This document shows positions 48,691 through 57,667 of a stretch of DNA of 64,000 nt, piece by piece. The translations under genes were made by a program, and so were the position numbers. How positions within the stretch are numbered: position 1 is the stretch's first letter; each line of letters begins with the position of its first letter. The notes under the pieces were generated by a model. The model saw only the letters and a program-made list of their open reading frames with translations, had not been told where the DNA came from and ran no database searches. The stretch spans positions 868,001-932,000 of the forward strand of contig NZ_JIAD01000001.1 in NCBI RefSeq assembly GCF_000688015.1, given 5' to 3'. This DNA is from Eubacterium sp. AB3007. Lineage in GTDB: Bacteria; Bacillota; Clostridia; Peptostreptococcales; Anaerovoracaceae.

Positions 48691-51138
48691 CTATCTTTCG
48701 CGAAGCACGGCACCAAACCGCTGCCGTAGCATCTGCAATATATCTCCGTGGACCTCATCCACTTCATCATCGGTCAATGTCCTGTCCTCGGCTCTGTAGG
48801 TGACACTGATCGCCACACTCTTGCGGCCTTCGCCGATCTGGACACCCCGGAATACGTCGAACAGCTCCACCTTCTCGAGGATATCCGCCTCCATATGCCG
48901 AATGGCCATCAGCACATCTCCCACAGGCAGCCTTTCTTCCACGATCATCGCGATATCTCTGGAGGTCGCCGGGAACTTCGGCAGAGGCTTGTAGATCACT
49001 TCTCTGTCGGAAAGTTCCACGATAAGGTCGAAGAACAGTTCTGCAGCATAGACCCTGCAGTCCATGCCGTAGTTCTCCGCCACATCCGGATGAATCTCGC
49101 CCATGATGCCCAACTCCACCAGCTGTCCGTTTCTGTCCAGTGTCTGGATACGGGCGCATCTACCCGGATGGTATACTCTGTACTCCGATTCCGCCTCAAA
49201 CTTCAGCCTGTGGATCCCAAGCTTGTCCAACAGTGCCACGATCATACCTTTCAGAGAGAAGAAGTCCTCCTCCTTGCCATAGCATCCGAGGCTGAGATTG
49301 TAGGACTCGTCCGGAAGCGCATGCTCTTCCATAAGGTTCTTCATGAAGGTGTTTCCGATCTCGTAGGCACGCACAGCCTCCACCTTACGATTGTAGTTCC
49401 TTCCAAGTACTTCCAGCATGCCCGGTGTCAGGATCGTCCTCAACGCGGAGGTATCCTCTCCCATGGGGTTGATTATCCGTACAAAATTCCGTTCCCAGGA
49501 ATCCTCATCGATCCCGGTCTTATCCAGCACCTTGTCATTGGAGTAGGAGTAAGTCTGGATCTCGTTGGCTCCCATGCCGCAAAGGGTGTTTCTGGTAAGT
49601 TGGCGCAATTCCCACGAAAGTGGTGTCTCTGTCTGAGACCCGGTATCCGGCAGCGTCATCGGCAGGTTGTCGTATCCGAACATCCTGGCCACTTCTTCCA
49701 CATAATCCACTTCTTCCAGTAGATCCTGGCGTACGGTAGGCGGTGTGATGTACATATCATCGCCTTCGCCCTCTACCTTCATCTCCAGGGCATGGAAATA
49801 GGATTCCATCTGCTCTCTGGTGATGTCTGTTCCCAGAACCGCATTGATCCGACTGACTCTGGCTTTCACGGTAGGTGCTTTCACCACCTCAGGGTAGACA
49901 TCCACAGAGCCGTTCAGCACCTTGCCGCAGCCAAGCATCTCCACGAGTTTACAGACTCTGTCTGCCGCAGCCTCACAAAGGTTGGGGTCGATCCCCTTCT
50001 CGTACCGGCTGGACGCCTCTGTACGCATACCGAGTTTCTTGGCGGTGAGCCGTACGCTGGATCCCACAAAGTTGGCACACTCCAGCACCACCGTATTGGT
50101 ATCCTTCTCGATCTCCGAGTTCAGCCCACCCATGACACCGGCCACACCTACCGGCTTCTCGGCATCATTGATCATGAGCATATCTTCTTCCAGCGTCCGT
50201 TCCTCCCCATCCAAGGTGGTGAACTTGCTGCCTGCCTCGGCGGTATCTACGATGATCTCGCCGCCGGCAAGGCTTCGGATGTCGTAAGCATGCATAGGCT
50301 GCCCGTATTCCATCATAACGAAATTGGTAATGTCCACCATATTGTTGATAGGACGCATCCCTGCCGCCATCAATCTCTTCTGCAGCCACCAGGGGGACTG
50401 CTCGATCTTGACGTCTTTGATGACTCTGGCGGTAAACCTTCTGCACAGATCCGACTTGACGGTGACTTTGATGTAATCGCCGGACTCTTCATCGGTTCTG
50501 GCACACTCAGTGTCGGGATACTTCATAGTTGTCCCGAAGGTGGCCGCTGCCTCTCTCGCCATGCCCAGCATGGACAGACAGTCAGGGCGATTAGGGGTGA
50601 TCTCAAAATCGACCACACTGTCCTCAAGTTCCAGTGCCTCCGCAAAGTCCGCGCCCAGCTTGTCCGACCAGTCACCCGGCAGCAGCCAGATACCGTCCTT
50701 GGAAATATAGGGGGCGACTTTGTCATCGAAACCCAGTTCCTGCGGACCGCAGAGCATGCCGTAACTGTCAACGCCCCGCAGCTGCCCGCTGTGGATTTCC
50801 ACGCCACCCTCTACCTTCGGCTGTCCGTGGAGCGGTCCGGGGATCCTGCTCCCATCCACGCAAACGGGCACATAGGCCCCTTCGTAGATGTTGTCTGCAC
50901 CGGTAACCAGCTGCAAAAGCTCCGGCTGTCCGATGTTTACCCGGCAAATCACCAACTTGTCCGCATCCGGGTGTGGCTCGATCTTTTCGATGCGGCCTAC
51001 CTTGACACCTTCGATTCCTGTGCCGATCTCAGTACAGGTTTCCAGGTTAGAACCGGACATGATCATCCTGTCGCAGAACTCCTTGACAGGCACATCTATA
51101 TCGACATAATCTTTTAACCAGTTTACTGATACTATCAT
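48691..51138 (-). CDS. pheT: phenylalanyl-tRNA synthetase beta chain
   Basis: This 815-residue subunit starts MIVSVNWLKDYVDIDVP. It has the EMAP-like tRNA-binding domain (IEPHPDADKLVICRVNIGQ), B3/B4 editing domains (ITPNRPDCLSMLGMARE), B5 and a catalytic-like module. A C-terminal FDX-ACB anticodon domain (KPLPKFPATSRDIAMIV) closes it. Length is normal. It lies 13 bases after pheS. Confidence 0.96.
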   Translation of the reverse strand: MIVSVNWLKDYVDIDVPVKEFCDRMIMSGSNLETCTEIGTGIEGVKVGRIEKIEPHPDADKLVICRVNIGQPELLQLVTGADNIYEGAYVPVCVDGSRIPGPLHGQPKVEGGVEIHSGQLRGVDSYGMLCGPQELGFDDKVAPYISKDGIWLLPGDWSDKLGADFAEALELEDSVVDFEITPNRPDCLSMLGMAREAAATFGTTMKYPDTECARTDEESGDYIKVTVKSDLCRRFTARVIKDVKIEQSPWWLQKRLMAAGMRPINNMVDITNFVMMEYGQPMHAYDIRSLAGGEIIVDTAEAGSKFTTLDGEERTLEEDMLMINDAEKPVGVAGVMGGLNSEIEKDTNTVVLECANFVGSSVRLTAKKLGMRTEASSRYEKGIDPNLCEAAADRVCKLVEMLGCGKVLNGSVDVYPEVVKAPTVKARVSRINAVLGTDITREQMESYFHALEMKVEGEGDDMYITPPTVRQDLLEEVDYVEEVARMFGYDNLPMTLPDTGSQTETPLSWELRQLTRNTLCGMGANEIQTYSYSNDKVLDKTGIDEDSWERNFVRIINPMGEDTSALRTILTPGMLEVLGRNYNRKVEAVRAYEIGNTFMKNLMEEHALPDESYNLSLGCYGKEEDFFSLKGMIVALLDKLGIHRLKFEAESEYRVYHPGRCARIQTLDRNGQLVELGIMGEIHPDVAENYGMDCRVYAAELFFDLIVELSDREVIYKPLPKFPATSRDIAMIVEERLPVGDVLMAIRHMEADILEKVELFDVFRGVQIGEGRKSVAISVTYRAEDRTLTDDEVDEVHGDILQMLRQRFGAVLRER

Positions 51139-51151
51139 AGCTGCAGACCTC

Positions 51152-52174
51152 CTATTTGAACTGATTGATGAATCTCATATCGTTCTCATAGAGAAGTCTG
51201 ATATCATCGATTCCATATTTCAGCATTGCAATTCTCTCTACTCCCATACCGACTGCGAATCCCGTGTATTTCTCGGTGTCGATACCGCCGGCCTTATGTA
51301 CGTGCGGGTGCGTCATTCCGCAGCCCAGGATCTCGATCCATCCGCTGCCCTTGCACACATTGCAGCCCTTGCCGCCGCACTTGAAGCAGGATACATCCAT
51401 CTCCGCGCTGGGCTCCGTAAAGGGAAAGTGATGAGGACGGAACTTGGTTCTGGTCTCCGGCCCAAAGAGTTTCTTTGCCATGTGATCCAGGCTGCCCTTC
51501 AGGTCTGCCATGGTAATGCCCTCACCGATGACCATCATCTCCACCTGATGGAAGGTGGGCGAATGGGTGGCATCAGGCGTGTCGCAGCGGAAACAACGCC
51601 CTGGGATGACGATCTTATAAGGCAGGGGCAGTTCCTTCTCCGCTCTCACCTCACCGGAGGAGGTGTGTGGGCGGAGCACGATGTCCTTGTCAATATAGAA
51701 GGTATCTGTCATATCTCTGGCAGGGTGGAACTCCGGAGAATTCAGACCATCAAAAGTGTTATATACGGTGTCTACCTCCGGGCTCTCATAAACGGAATAT
51801 CCCATAGAGCGGAAGATATCCACGATCTCGTTGATGACCTGAGTAACCGGATGCTGCACACCGATGGTCACCTTGGCCGCCGGCTCTGTCACATCGATGG
51901 TCTCCGCCAGGAATCGCGCCTCTCTGGCCGCTTTCTTGATCTCTGCCTTCTTCTGTTCCAGCAACTGCGCAAAGATGCCCTTCGCTTCGTTGGCAGACTG
52001 TCCCATCGCTTTCTTTTCTTCCTTGGACAGCTTGCCCATACCGCGGAGGATCTGTGTCAGGGATCCTTTCTTACCCATGACCTTGACTCTGACGTCTTCC
52101 GCGTCTGCCAGGGTCTTCGCATTCTCAAGCTGTTTCCTCGCTTCTTCTAATACTTTCTGTAGATTTTCCTGCAT
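51152..52174 (-). CDS. pheS: phenylalanyl-tRNA synthetase alpha chain
   Basis: This 340-residue class II subunit has an N-terminal coiled coil. Motif 2 is GRCFRCDTPDATHSPTFHQVE in parts, a Cys-rich loop is CFKCGGKGCNVCKGSGW, and the motif 3 segment is GFAVGMGVERIAMLKYG. It attaches Phe to tRNA-Phe together with PheT. GTG at 52180 and ATG at 52174 are both possible; GAGG is 4 and 10 bases away respectively. Only 21 bases separate it from the methyltransferase gene, so there is no room for the T-box seen before pheS in many Bacillota. Confidence 0.95.
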   Translation of the reverse strand: MQENLQKVLEEARKQLENAKTLADAEDVRVKVMGKKGSLTQILRGMGKLSKEEKKAMGQSANEAKGIFAQLLEQKKAEIKKAAREARFLAETIDVTEPAAKVTIGVQHPVTQVINEIVDIFRSMGYSVYESPEVDTVYNTFDGLNSPEFHPARDMTDTFYIDKDIVLRPHTSSGEVRAEKELPLPYKIVIPGRCFRCDTPDATHSPTFHQVEMMVIGEGITMADLKGSLDHMAKKLFGPETRTKFRPHHFPFTEPSAEMDVSCFKCGGKGCNVCKGSGWIEILGCGMTHPHVHKAGGIDTEKYTGFAVGMGVERIAMLKYGIDDIRLLYENDMRFINQFK

Positions 52175-52201
52175 TGTCACTATACCTCATTATTCTATAT
52201 A

Positions 52202-52966
52202 TTATCTCGCAGCCTCGTACATCAATATGCCCGCGGCCACAGATGCGTTCAGTGATTCCAGTTTCCCGGCCATGGGAATACGGACACGCAGATCCGCCTG
52301 CTCCATGATCTCCCGGCTCACACCGTTCCCCTCATTGCCGATGATCAGTGCGATATCTCTATGCAGCGACGCCTCCCGGTAATCCTCGCCTTCCATGGCA
52401 GTGACTACCATTCGCTTGCCCATGGCACAAAGCATAGCTGCCAGCGCATGCTCCTCGACACCCGTACAGATCCGCATGCGGAAGAGGGATCCCGCTGCGG
52501 CCCGTGCTGCCTTGGGACTGTAGGGATCGCCTGTCCCCTTGACACACAGGACACCGGCATATCCTGCGCCTTCTGCTGTCCGGATCATGGTTCCGATATT
52601 CCCCGGATCCTGCACCTTATCCAGGACAAGCAAATTCCCGCCATCAGGGATGGCCTTCTGAAATCCATCCTCTGCATCGCGGTTCTTCCTGACTATGGCG
52701 ATCACACCCTGACTGGTCTCGGTCTGAGAAATACGGTCGAATAACTTACCATCCATGGTACAGACACGACACGCGTACTCCTGCTCCGGGCTGACATCCT
52801 CCCGCAGGAGAACAGTCTCTACTTCTGCCTGGGAGGCAATGGCCTCCTGGACAATGTTGCGCCCCTCGATCAGGTAGCGGCCTTCCCGTTCCCGGTATTT
52901 CCTTCTTGCAAGTCTGACACAGTCCTTGTAGATCCTGTTTTCCGGTGATGAAATATGGTAATCCAT
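52202..52966 (-). CDS. SpoU-family RNA 2'-O-methyltransferase (TrmH/RlmB-like)
   Basis: This 254-residue SPOUT enzyme has an N-terminal L7Ae-like substrate-binding part. The knotted methyltransferase domain has NLLVLDKVQDPGNIGTMIRTAEGAG, LIIGNEGNGVSREI and IPMAGKLESLNASVAAGIL, the three SpoU motifs. It methylates a ribose in rRNA or tRNA. It starts just after the ftsZ terminator and leads the pheST-zapA-mutS2 stretch, as in several clostridia. Confidence 0.92.
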   Translation of the reverse strand: MDYHISSPENRIYKDCVRLARRKYREREGRYLIEGRNIVQEAIASQAEVETVLLREDVSPEQEYACRVCTMDGKLFDRISQTETSQGVIAIVRKNRDAEDGFQKAIPDGGNLLVLDKVQDPGNIGTMIRTAEGAGYAGVLCVKGTGDPYSPKAARAAAGSLFRMRICTGVEEHALAAMLCAMGKRMVVTAMEGEDYREASLHRDIALIIGNEGNGVSREIMEQADLRVRIPMAGKLESLNASVAAGILMYEAAR

Positions 52967-52979
52967 AACATAAGTATGA

Positions 52980-53004
52980 AAAAGCCGGCGTGTGGCCGGC
53001 TTTT
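52980..53004 (-). terminator. intrinsic terminator after ftsZ
   Basis: On the minus strand AAAAGCCGGC and GCCGGCTTTT (10 bp, 5-base loop) are followed by further T's. It lies 18 bases after the ftsZ stop and closes the division cluster. Confidence 0.88.
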
Positions 53005-53022
53005 ACGAAACCAACTTGTTAA

Positions 53023-54153
53023 TTATTCTTCGTTGAGAAAGCTGGGAATGTCGAACTTGGAATCCTTCGGATCCTCATCTCTATCCCCGAACAGGTCGCC
53101 GATGGTCACCTCTGTGCCTTCCAGGCCCTCAGGAGTGACGACTTTCTTCTTGCCTTGCATCTGCTCTACCTGCTGAAAGCCGACCTTGTCGTCTTTCTCC
53201 TCATCCTCAAAACCTGTCGCGATGACGGTGATGGAAATCTCATCCTCCATATCCTCGCTGACCGCAGCACCAAAGATCAGGATCGCTTCATCGTCTGCCT
53301 TCTCTTCCACCAGGCTGGCGATCTCGTTGACCTCCATCATGCCCAGATTGTAACCGCCTGCAATATAAAGCAGGATGGCCTTGGCGCCGTTGATCTCAGT
53401 CTCAAGAAGCGGGCTGTCTACAGCAGCCAGAACCGCTTCCTTGGCTCTGTCGTCACCGGTTCCGTGTCCGACACCCATATGCGCGATGCCTCTGTCAGTC
53501 ATGACCGATCTGACATCCGCAAAGTCTACGTTGATCAGAGCGAAATCGGAGATCAGATCCGAGATACCCTGTACGCCCTGGCGGAGCACGTCATCTGCCA
53601 TAGCGAACGCATCTACCATGGATGTGTTCTTGTCACAGTTCTCCAGCAGCTTGTCATTTGGAACGACAACCAGAGAGTCGACGTATTTCTTCAGGAAGTT
53701 CAGCCCCAGCTCAGCCTGTGCGGATCTCTTCCTTCCTTCGAAGGAGAACGGTCTAGTCACTACACCGACGGTCAGGATGCCCATGTCCTTCGCTGCCTTT
53801 GCGATGATGGGAGCCGCGCCGGTACCGGTACCACCGCCCATGCCAGCGGTGATGAAGACCATGTCTGTGCCTTCCATGATGTCTGCAATCGTATCCAGCG
53901 TCTCCTCCGCTGACTTCTGTCCGATTTCCGGATTGCCACCGGCTCCCAGACCTCTGGTCAGCTTCTCACCGATCTGGATCTTCGTCTCTGCATTGCAGCG
54001 GCTCAATGCCTGGCTATCTGTGTTAACTGCGATATACTCAACACCCTGCAGATTCGTCTCCAGCATTCTGTTGATAGCGTTGCATCCGCCCCCGCCGACG
54101 CCGATTACCTTGATAATTGCACCTGTCTTCTGTTCATTTTCAAATTGCAACAT
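53023..54153 (-). CDS. ftsZ: cell division protein FtsZ
   Basis: This 376-residue tubulin-like GTPase forms the division ring. It has [17 protein letters not shown], the GTP motif [13 protein letters not shown], the T7 loop [13 protein letters not shown], and a variable linker leading to a C-terminal peptide [10 protein letters not shown] strong AAGGAGG site precedes the ATG. It has a probable own promoter and a terminator directly behind. ftsA, usually just upstream in Bacillota, is absent. Confidence 0.97.
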   Translation of the reverse strand: MLQFENEQKTGAIIKVIGVGGGGCNAINRMLETNLQGVEYIAVNTDSQALSRCNAETKIQIGEKLTRGLGAGGNPEIGQKSAEETLDTIADIMEGTDMVFITAGMGGGTGTGAAPIIAKAAKDMGILTVGVVTRPFSFEGRKRSAQAELGLNFLKKYVDSLVVVPNDKLLENCDKNTSMVDAFAMADDVLRQGVQGISDLISDFALINVDFADVRSVMTDRGIAHMGVGHGTGDDRAKEAVLAAVDSPLLETEINGAKAILLYIAGGYNLGMMEVNEIASLVEEKADDEAILIFGAAVSEDMEDEISITVIATGFEDEEKDDKVGFQQVEQMQGKKKVVTPEGLEGTEVTIGDLFGDRDEDPKDSKFDIPSFLNEE

Positions 54154-54185
54154 GTAACTGCCTCCTTGGATCCCATATTAACAGT

Positions 54186-54214
54186 ATTTTACCATATAAT
54201 GTGTATCTTTGCAC
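54186..54214 (-). promoter_or_regulatory. probable ftsZ promoter
   Basis: On the minus strand TAAAAT (complement of 54186-54191), preceded by TGG (extended -10), lies 17 bases from GTGCAA (complement of 54209-54214). It is in the 73-base gap between ftsQ and ftsZ and would add FtsZ-specific transcription. Confidence 0.5.
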
Positions 54215-54226
54215 TATGTTTTTTTG

Positions 54227-55336
54227 CTAAAATTCTGGGGAAAATGACAGATAATCGTCATCTCCTACCGTTATGATGCCTCTTTTGGTCTTGCTCTTAT
54301 AAAGTTTATTGACAACCTTCTGCAGGTCTCCCCTCTCGATGGAGCGCTTGATATTAGCGGGGCGCCCGTTTACCATAAGCGTATCATAGATATATGCCTG
54401 GATATTGAGGTCGCCGATGCTGATCTTCTTGAAGAAGAGATCTCCCTCTTCCATGGTGTTGATCATATCCAATGTGGTCGCCAGATTGAGTTTCTCCTCT
54501 GCATCGATCTTCTCCCCTACCTGGATCCTGCTCAGAGTGAGACCCGTGAGGAGTGTCAGTTTGGGCATATACGGGCTCACCCGGAGGACCAGCCCCTTGT
54601 CATCGATGATCACGTACTCCTCTCCGAACTTCAGAGAAGCCACCTGCGGCCGTTCATCCAACTGGATCACAAGGGTGTCCGGCAGCCTTCTGTGCACGTT
54701 CACATCTGCGTAATAGGGACTTCGACCCAGCGAATCCTTGATCGCCCCCGCCCCTGCATGCAGAAAGATATTCTGTCCGGTTCTGGCTCCGCTCATGTTG
54801 ATGACCTGCCTGTCTGTATAATACAGATTCCCCTCGACCTTGATGTGTTTTATGTCGAACAGCGGAGACAGGAGTACCAGAATAATAAGGATCAGGAATC
54901 CAATGATCATGAACGCCCGCATCAGATAATGCTTTTTCTTCCGCACCTTTCGTTTTCTGGGTATATCGCGGAAGGAGATCTCCTGCATCACCGGTTCCTC
55001 CGGTTCTTCGGGAGCATCTTCCATCTCCTCCATTCCCTCAGGGAGTGGCATCTCCTCCTCGTCCCCTTCCTCCAGCACAGTTTCTTCCGGATCTGTCTCC
55101 CGCGGTTCCCCAGGACGCAGGTAGACCGGTACCTCAAAAGGATCCGAGGTCTCCTCTTGCGTTTCAGGTTCTTCCAGTTGCTCCTCCGCTTCCGCCTCCT
55201 CTGGCCTTTCCACCGGCTCGGCAGGCAGCGTTTCCTCTTCGATACCCTTCTCCTCTACGGCCTCTTCTGTCTCAGGCATTCCCTCGGCTTCGGCGAGCTC
55301 CTGGATCAGCCGCGTCGTCTCTTGTTTCTGACTCAT
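54227..55336 (-). CDS. ftsQ: FtsQ/DivIB cell division protein with long acidic N-terminus
   Basis: This 369-residue bitopic protein has a cytoplasmic region of about 125 residues dominated by Glu and Pro (for example VERPEEAEAEEQLEEPE). A basic patch RKRKVRKKK leads to one membrane span (about 138-160). Outside, a POTRA domain has FDIKHIKVEGNLYYTD, and an FtsQ-type beta region ends near YDTLMVNGRPANI. It links FtsL/FtsI to the divisome. The acidic N-terminus is longer than usual. Confidence 0.9.
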   Translation of the reverse strand: MSQKQETTRLIQELAEAEGMPETEEAVEEKGIEEETLPAEPVERPEEAEAEEQLEEPETQEETSDPFEVPVYLRPGEPRETDPEETVLEEGDEEEMPLPEGMEEMEDAPEEPEEPVMQEISFRDIPRKRKVRKKKHYLMRAFMIIGFLILIILVLLSPLFDIKHIKVEGNLYYTDRQVINMSGARTGQNIFLHAGAGAIKDSLGRSPYYADVNVHRRLPDTLVIQLDERPQVASLKFGEEYVIIDDKGLVLRVSPYMPKLTLLTGLTLSRIQVGEKIDAEEKLNLATTLDMINTMEEGDLFFKKISIGDLNIQAYIYDTLMVNGRPANIKRSIERGDLQKVVNKLYKSKTKRGIITVGDDDYLSFSPEF

Positions 55337-55351
55337 ACTCTGTTCCCCTGT

Positions 55352-56446
55352 CTATCGCTGCAGATTACGATAGATCACTTCTGTTGCATCACCTGGCACA
55401 CAACTCCGGCTGGCCTCTTCCATGCTGCGCAGCCTGTCCGGATCATCCCGGAGCACTGCTACCTCTCGGTTCAGGCGATTACTGGTGAACTCCTTCTCCT
55501 CTATGAGAATAGCACCGCCTCTGTCTGCCACCGATTTTGCATTGAAGTACTGATGGTTTCCCGTCACGTTAGGCGAAGGAACGAGAATGGAAGCCCGTCC
55601 GCTGACACAGATCTCTGCCACCGACAGAGCACCAGCCCTTGCGATGATCAGATCAGAGGCTGCCAGATGGTCCGGCATATCGTCAATATAAAGTTTGATC
55701 CGGACATTCTCCGCAGGGTCTATCCCCTGCTCCTTGCAGCGCGCCAGAATATCCTCGTAATAATAGCCTCCGGTGCCGAATAGCAATGTGATCCCCTGGG
55801 TGCCGTTCACCTCTCTCATGAGGTCAAAGACCACATTGTTGATGGCCTCGGCGCCCTGGCTTCCTCCAAAGGAGAAGATCACAAAGTCGTTCTGCCCGAT
55901 CCCCAGACGCTCCCTGGCGGCGGCTTTGTCCACCCCATAGAAGTCTCTTCGGACCGGATTCCCTGTCACCACATGTTTCTCCGGATGGTGAAATAGCCCG
56001 GACGCTTCCGGAAATCCAAGGAAAACCTTGTCCACATAGCGCTCCAGGCTCTTGTTGGCCACACCAGGGAATGCGTTCTGCTCATGCAGATAGCACCGGG
56101 CACCATATCGGTGAGCAGCGTAGATCACCGGAAAGCAAACATAGCCCCCGGTGCCGATCACTACATCCGGCCGGAATCTCTTCATGAGGTTTCCAGCCTG
56201 CCAGACACCTCGCAGCGTCGCGAATCCTGTGTCCAGGATCTTTAGCGGATTGCTGCGATCGATCCACTTGGCAGATACAAAGGCCATCTCGTAGCCCGCC
56301 TTGGGAACGATGTCCTTCTCCAGCCCGATCTCATTCCCCACATAGAGGATTTCCGCATCCGGCTGTTCTGTTTTTATTTTGTCGGCGATGGCGATGGCGG
56401 GATAGATATGCCCCCCCGTTCCTCCGCCGGTCATAATCACTCTCAT
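55352..56446 (-). CDS. murG: UDP-GlcNAc:lipid I N-acetylglucosaminyltransferase
   Basis: This 364-residue GT28 enzyme makes lipid II on the inner face of the membrane. It has MRVIMTGGGTGGHIYPAIAIA, VIGTGGYVCFPVIYAA, HEQNAFPGVANKSLE, FSFGGSQGAEAINN and LIIARAGALSVAEI. All substrate motifs are present. The start overlaps ftsW by four bases (ATGA). Confidence 0.96.
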   Translation of the reverse strand: MRVIMTGGGTGGHIYPAIAIADKIKTEQPDAEILYVGNEIGLEKDIVPKAGYEMAFVSAKWIDRSNPLKILDTGFATLRGVWQAGNLMKRFRPDVVIGTGGYVCFPVIYAAHRYGARCYLHEQNAFPGVANKSLERYVDKVFLGFPEASGLFHHPEKHVVTGNPVRRDFYGVDKAAARERLGIGQNDFVIFSFGGSQGAEAINNVVFDLMREVNGTQGITLLFGTGGYYYEDILARCKEQGIDPAENVRIKLYIDDMPDHLAASDLIIARAGALSVAEICVSGRASILVPSPNVTGNHQYFNAKSVADRGGAILIEEKEFTSNRLNREVAVLRDDPDRLRSMEEASRSCVPGDATEVIYRNLQR

Positions 56447-57648
56447 ATCGCATTCTCCCTTTGTTTTCTGCGAACCTTCTCCACCCTGCTTTCTTCGCTC
56501 TCCGGTTTTGGCTGAATCAAAGGCGCCAGATCCGATGATCTGGATATGTTAAGCAGGATCCCCATACAGGCCAGGAAGATCACGATCGTATTCCCTCCAT
56601 ATCCCACAAAAGGCAGGGAGATCCCTGTAGGCGGCATGGAGGAAGTCACCACCGCCACGTTTAGGACTACCTGCAGGCCAATCATCAGCGTGATGCCCGC
56701 AGACACATACATGCCATACTTGTCCTGTGCGTGCATGGCCACCAGGAAACAGCGCCAGATCAATACCATGAACAGGAGCAGCAGGAGCAAAACCCGGATA
56801 AGTCCCAGCTCCTCTCCTATGATGGCCAGGATAAAGTCATTCTGTGGTTCTGGAAGATATAGCGTCTTCTGGACGCTCTTCCCCAGCCCCAATCCACGAA
56901 TGCCGCCCGTACCCAGAGCGAGCAGAGATTGGGCAGCCTGGAAACCGTCTCCCTTGGGATCCTGAAAAGGATCCATGAAACTGGTGATCCTCTTCCCCCA
57001 ATAAGTACCCGTGGTCCCCAGGAGGGCAATACCGGCCACCATCGCCGCCAGCATACCGCCGGCGATGGGAAGTGGAAATCCGGAAAGCAGGAGCATGCAG
57101 CCGATGATCCCTACCACTGTAATGGCGGTGGACAGGTTAGGCTGTCTGATGATGAGCCCGGCAAACACAAGGCCCACCAGGATCAGCATGACCCAAACCT
57201 TCCACCTGGCTTTGCTCCTGTCATTGGCGGAGAGCACCCCCGCGGTGAACAGGATCAGGATCGGCTTTGCAAGTTCTCCCGGCATGACTGTGAACGGTCC
57301 CACCTTCAGCCATCTGGTCGCACCGTTGACGGTCAGACCTACCGGTGTAAAGATCAATCCCAGGAGCACCAGACCGATGATCACCAGGATCGGGCCGCTC
57401 TTGCGGAACCTGTGGTAGTCGATTCTGGAAAAGAGCCACATGGCCACACAGCCCATGACCGCGAACCCAAGTTGCTTGCGCAAATAGAAATAAGGGGACC
57501 CTGCTTCATTGATGGCTTTGTAGTAGCTGGCGCTGAACACCATCACGATCCCGAAGACCGCCAGGACCAGCACCAGAATCACCACGAGAAAATCGCAGGG
57601 TTCCTGCTTCTGTCGTATTTCGTTGTAGAGTCCCTTGACCTTGTTCAT
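56443..57648 (-). CDS. ftsW: FtsW/SpoVE lipid II polymerase (SEDS)
   Basis: This 401-residue membrane protein has about ten spans. It has VFSASYYKAINEAGSPYFYLRKQ in parts, KVGPFTVMPGELAKP with a catalytic-region Glu, and FILAIIGEELGLIRVLLL. The C-terminal FVGYGGNTIVIFLACMGILLNISRSSD is typical of SEDS proteins. It polymerises glycan strands with the FtsI transpeptidase encoded in the same cluster. The order murD-ftsW-murG matches Bacillota. Confidence 0.95.
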   Translation of the reverse strand: MNKVKGLYNEIRQKQEPCDFLVVILVLVLAVFGIVMVFSASYYKAINEAGSPYFYLRKQLGFAVMGCVAMWLFSRIDYHRFRKSGPILVIIGLVLLGLIFTPVGLTVNGATRWLKVGPFTVMPGELAKPILILFTAGVLSANDRSKARWKVWVMLILVGLVFAGLIIRQPNLSTAITVVGIIGCMLLLSGFPLPIAGGMLAAMVAGIALLGTTGTYWGKRITSFMDPFQDPKGDGFQAAQSLLALGTGGIRGLGLGKSVQKTLYLPEPQNDFILAIIGEELGLIRVLLLLLLFMVLIWRCFLVAMHAQDKYGMYVSAGITLMIGLQVVLNVAVVTSSMPPTGISLPFVGYGGNTIVIFLACMGILLNISRSSDLAPLIQPKPESEESRVEKVRRKQRENAI

Positions 57649-57667
57649 CCTATGATCATCCTTCTCT

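Noticed and set aside
49792..51117. 441-codon plus-strand frame opposite pheT
   Set aside because: A shadow of a conserved synthetase gene with no motif of its own.
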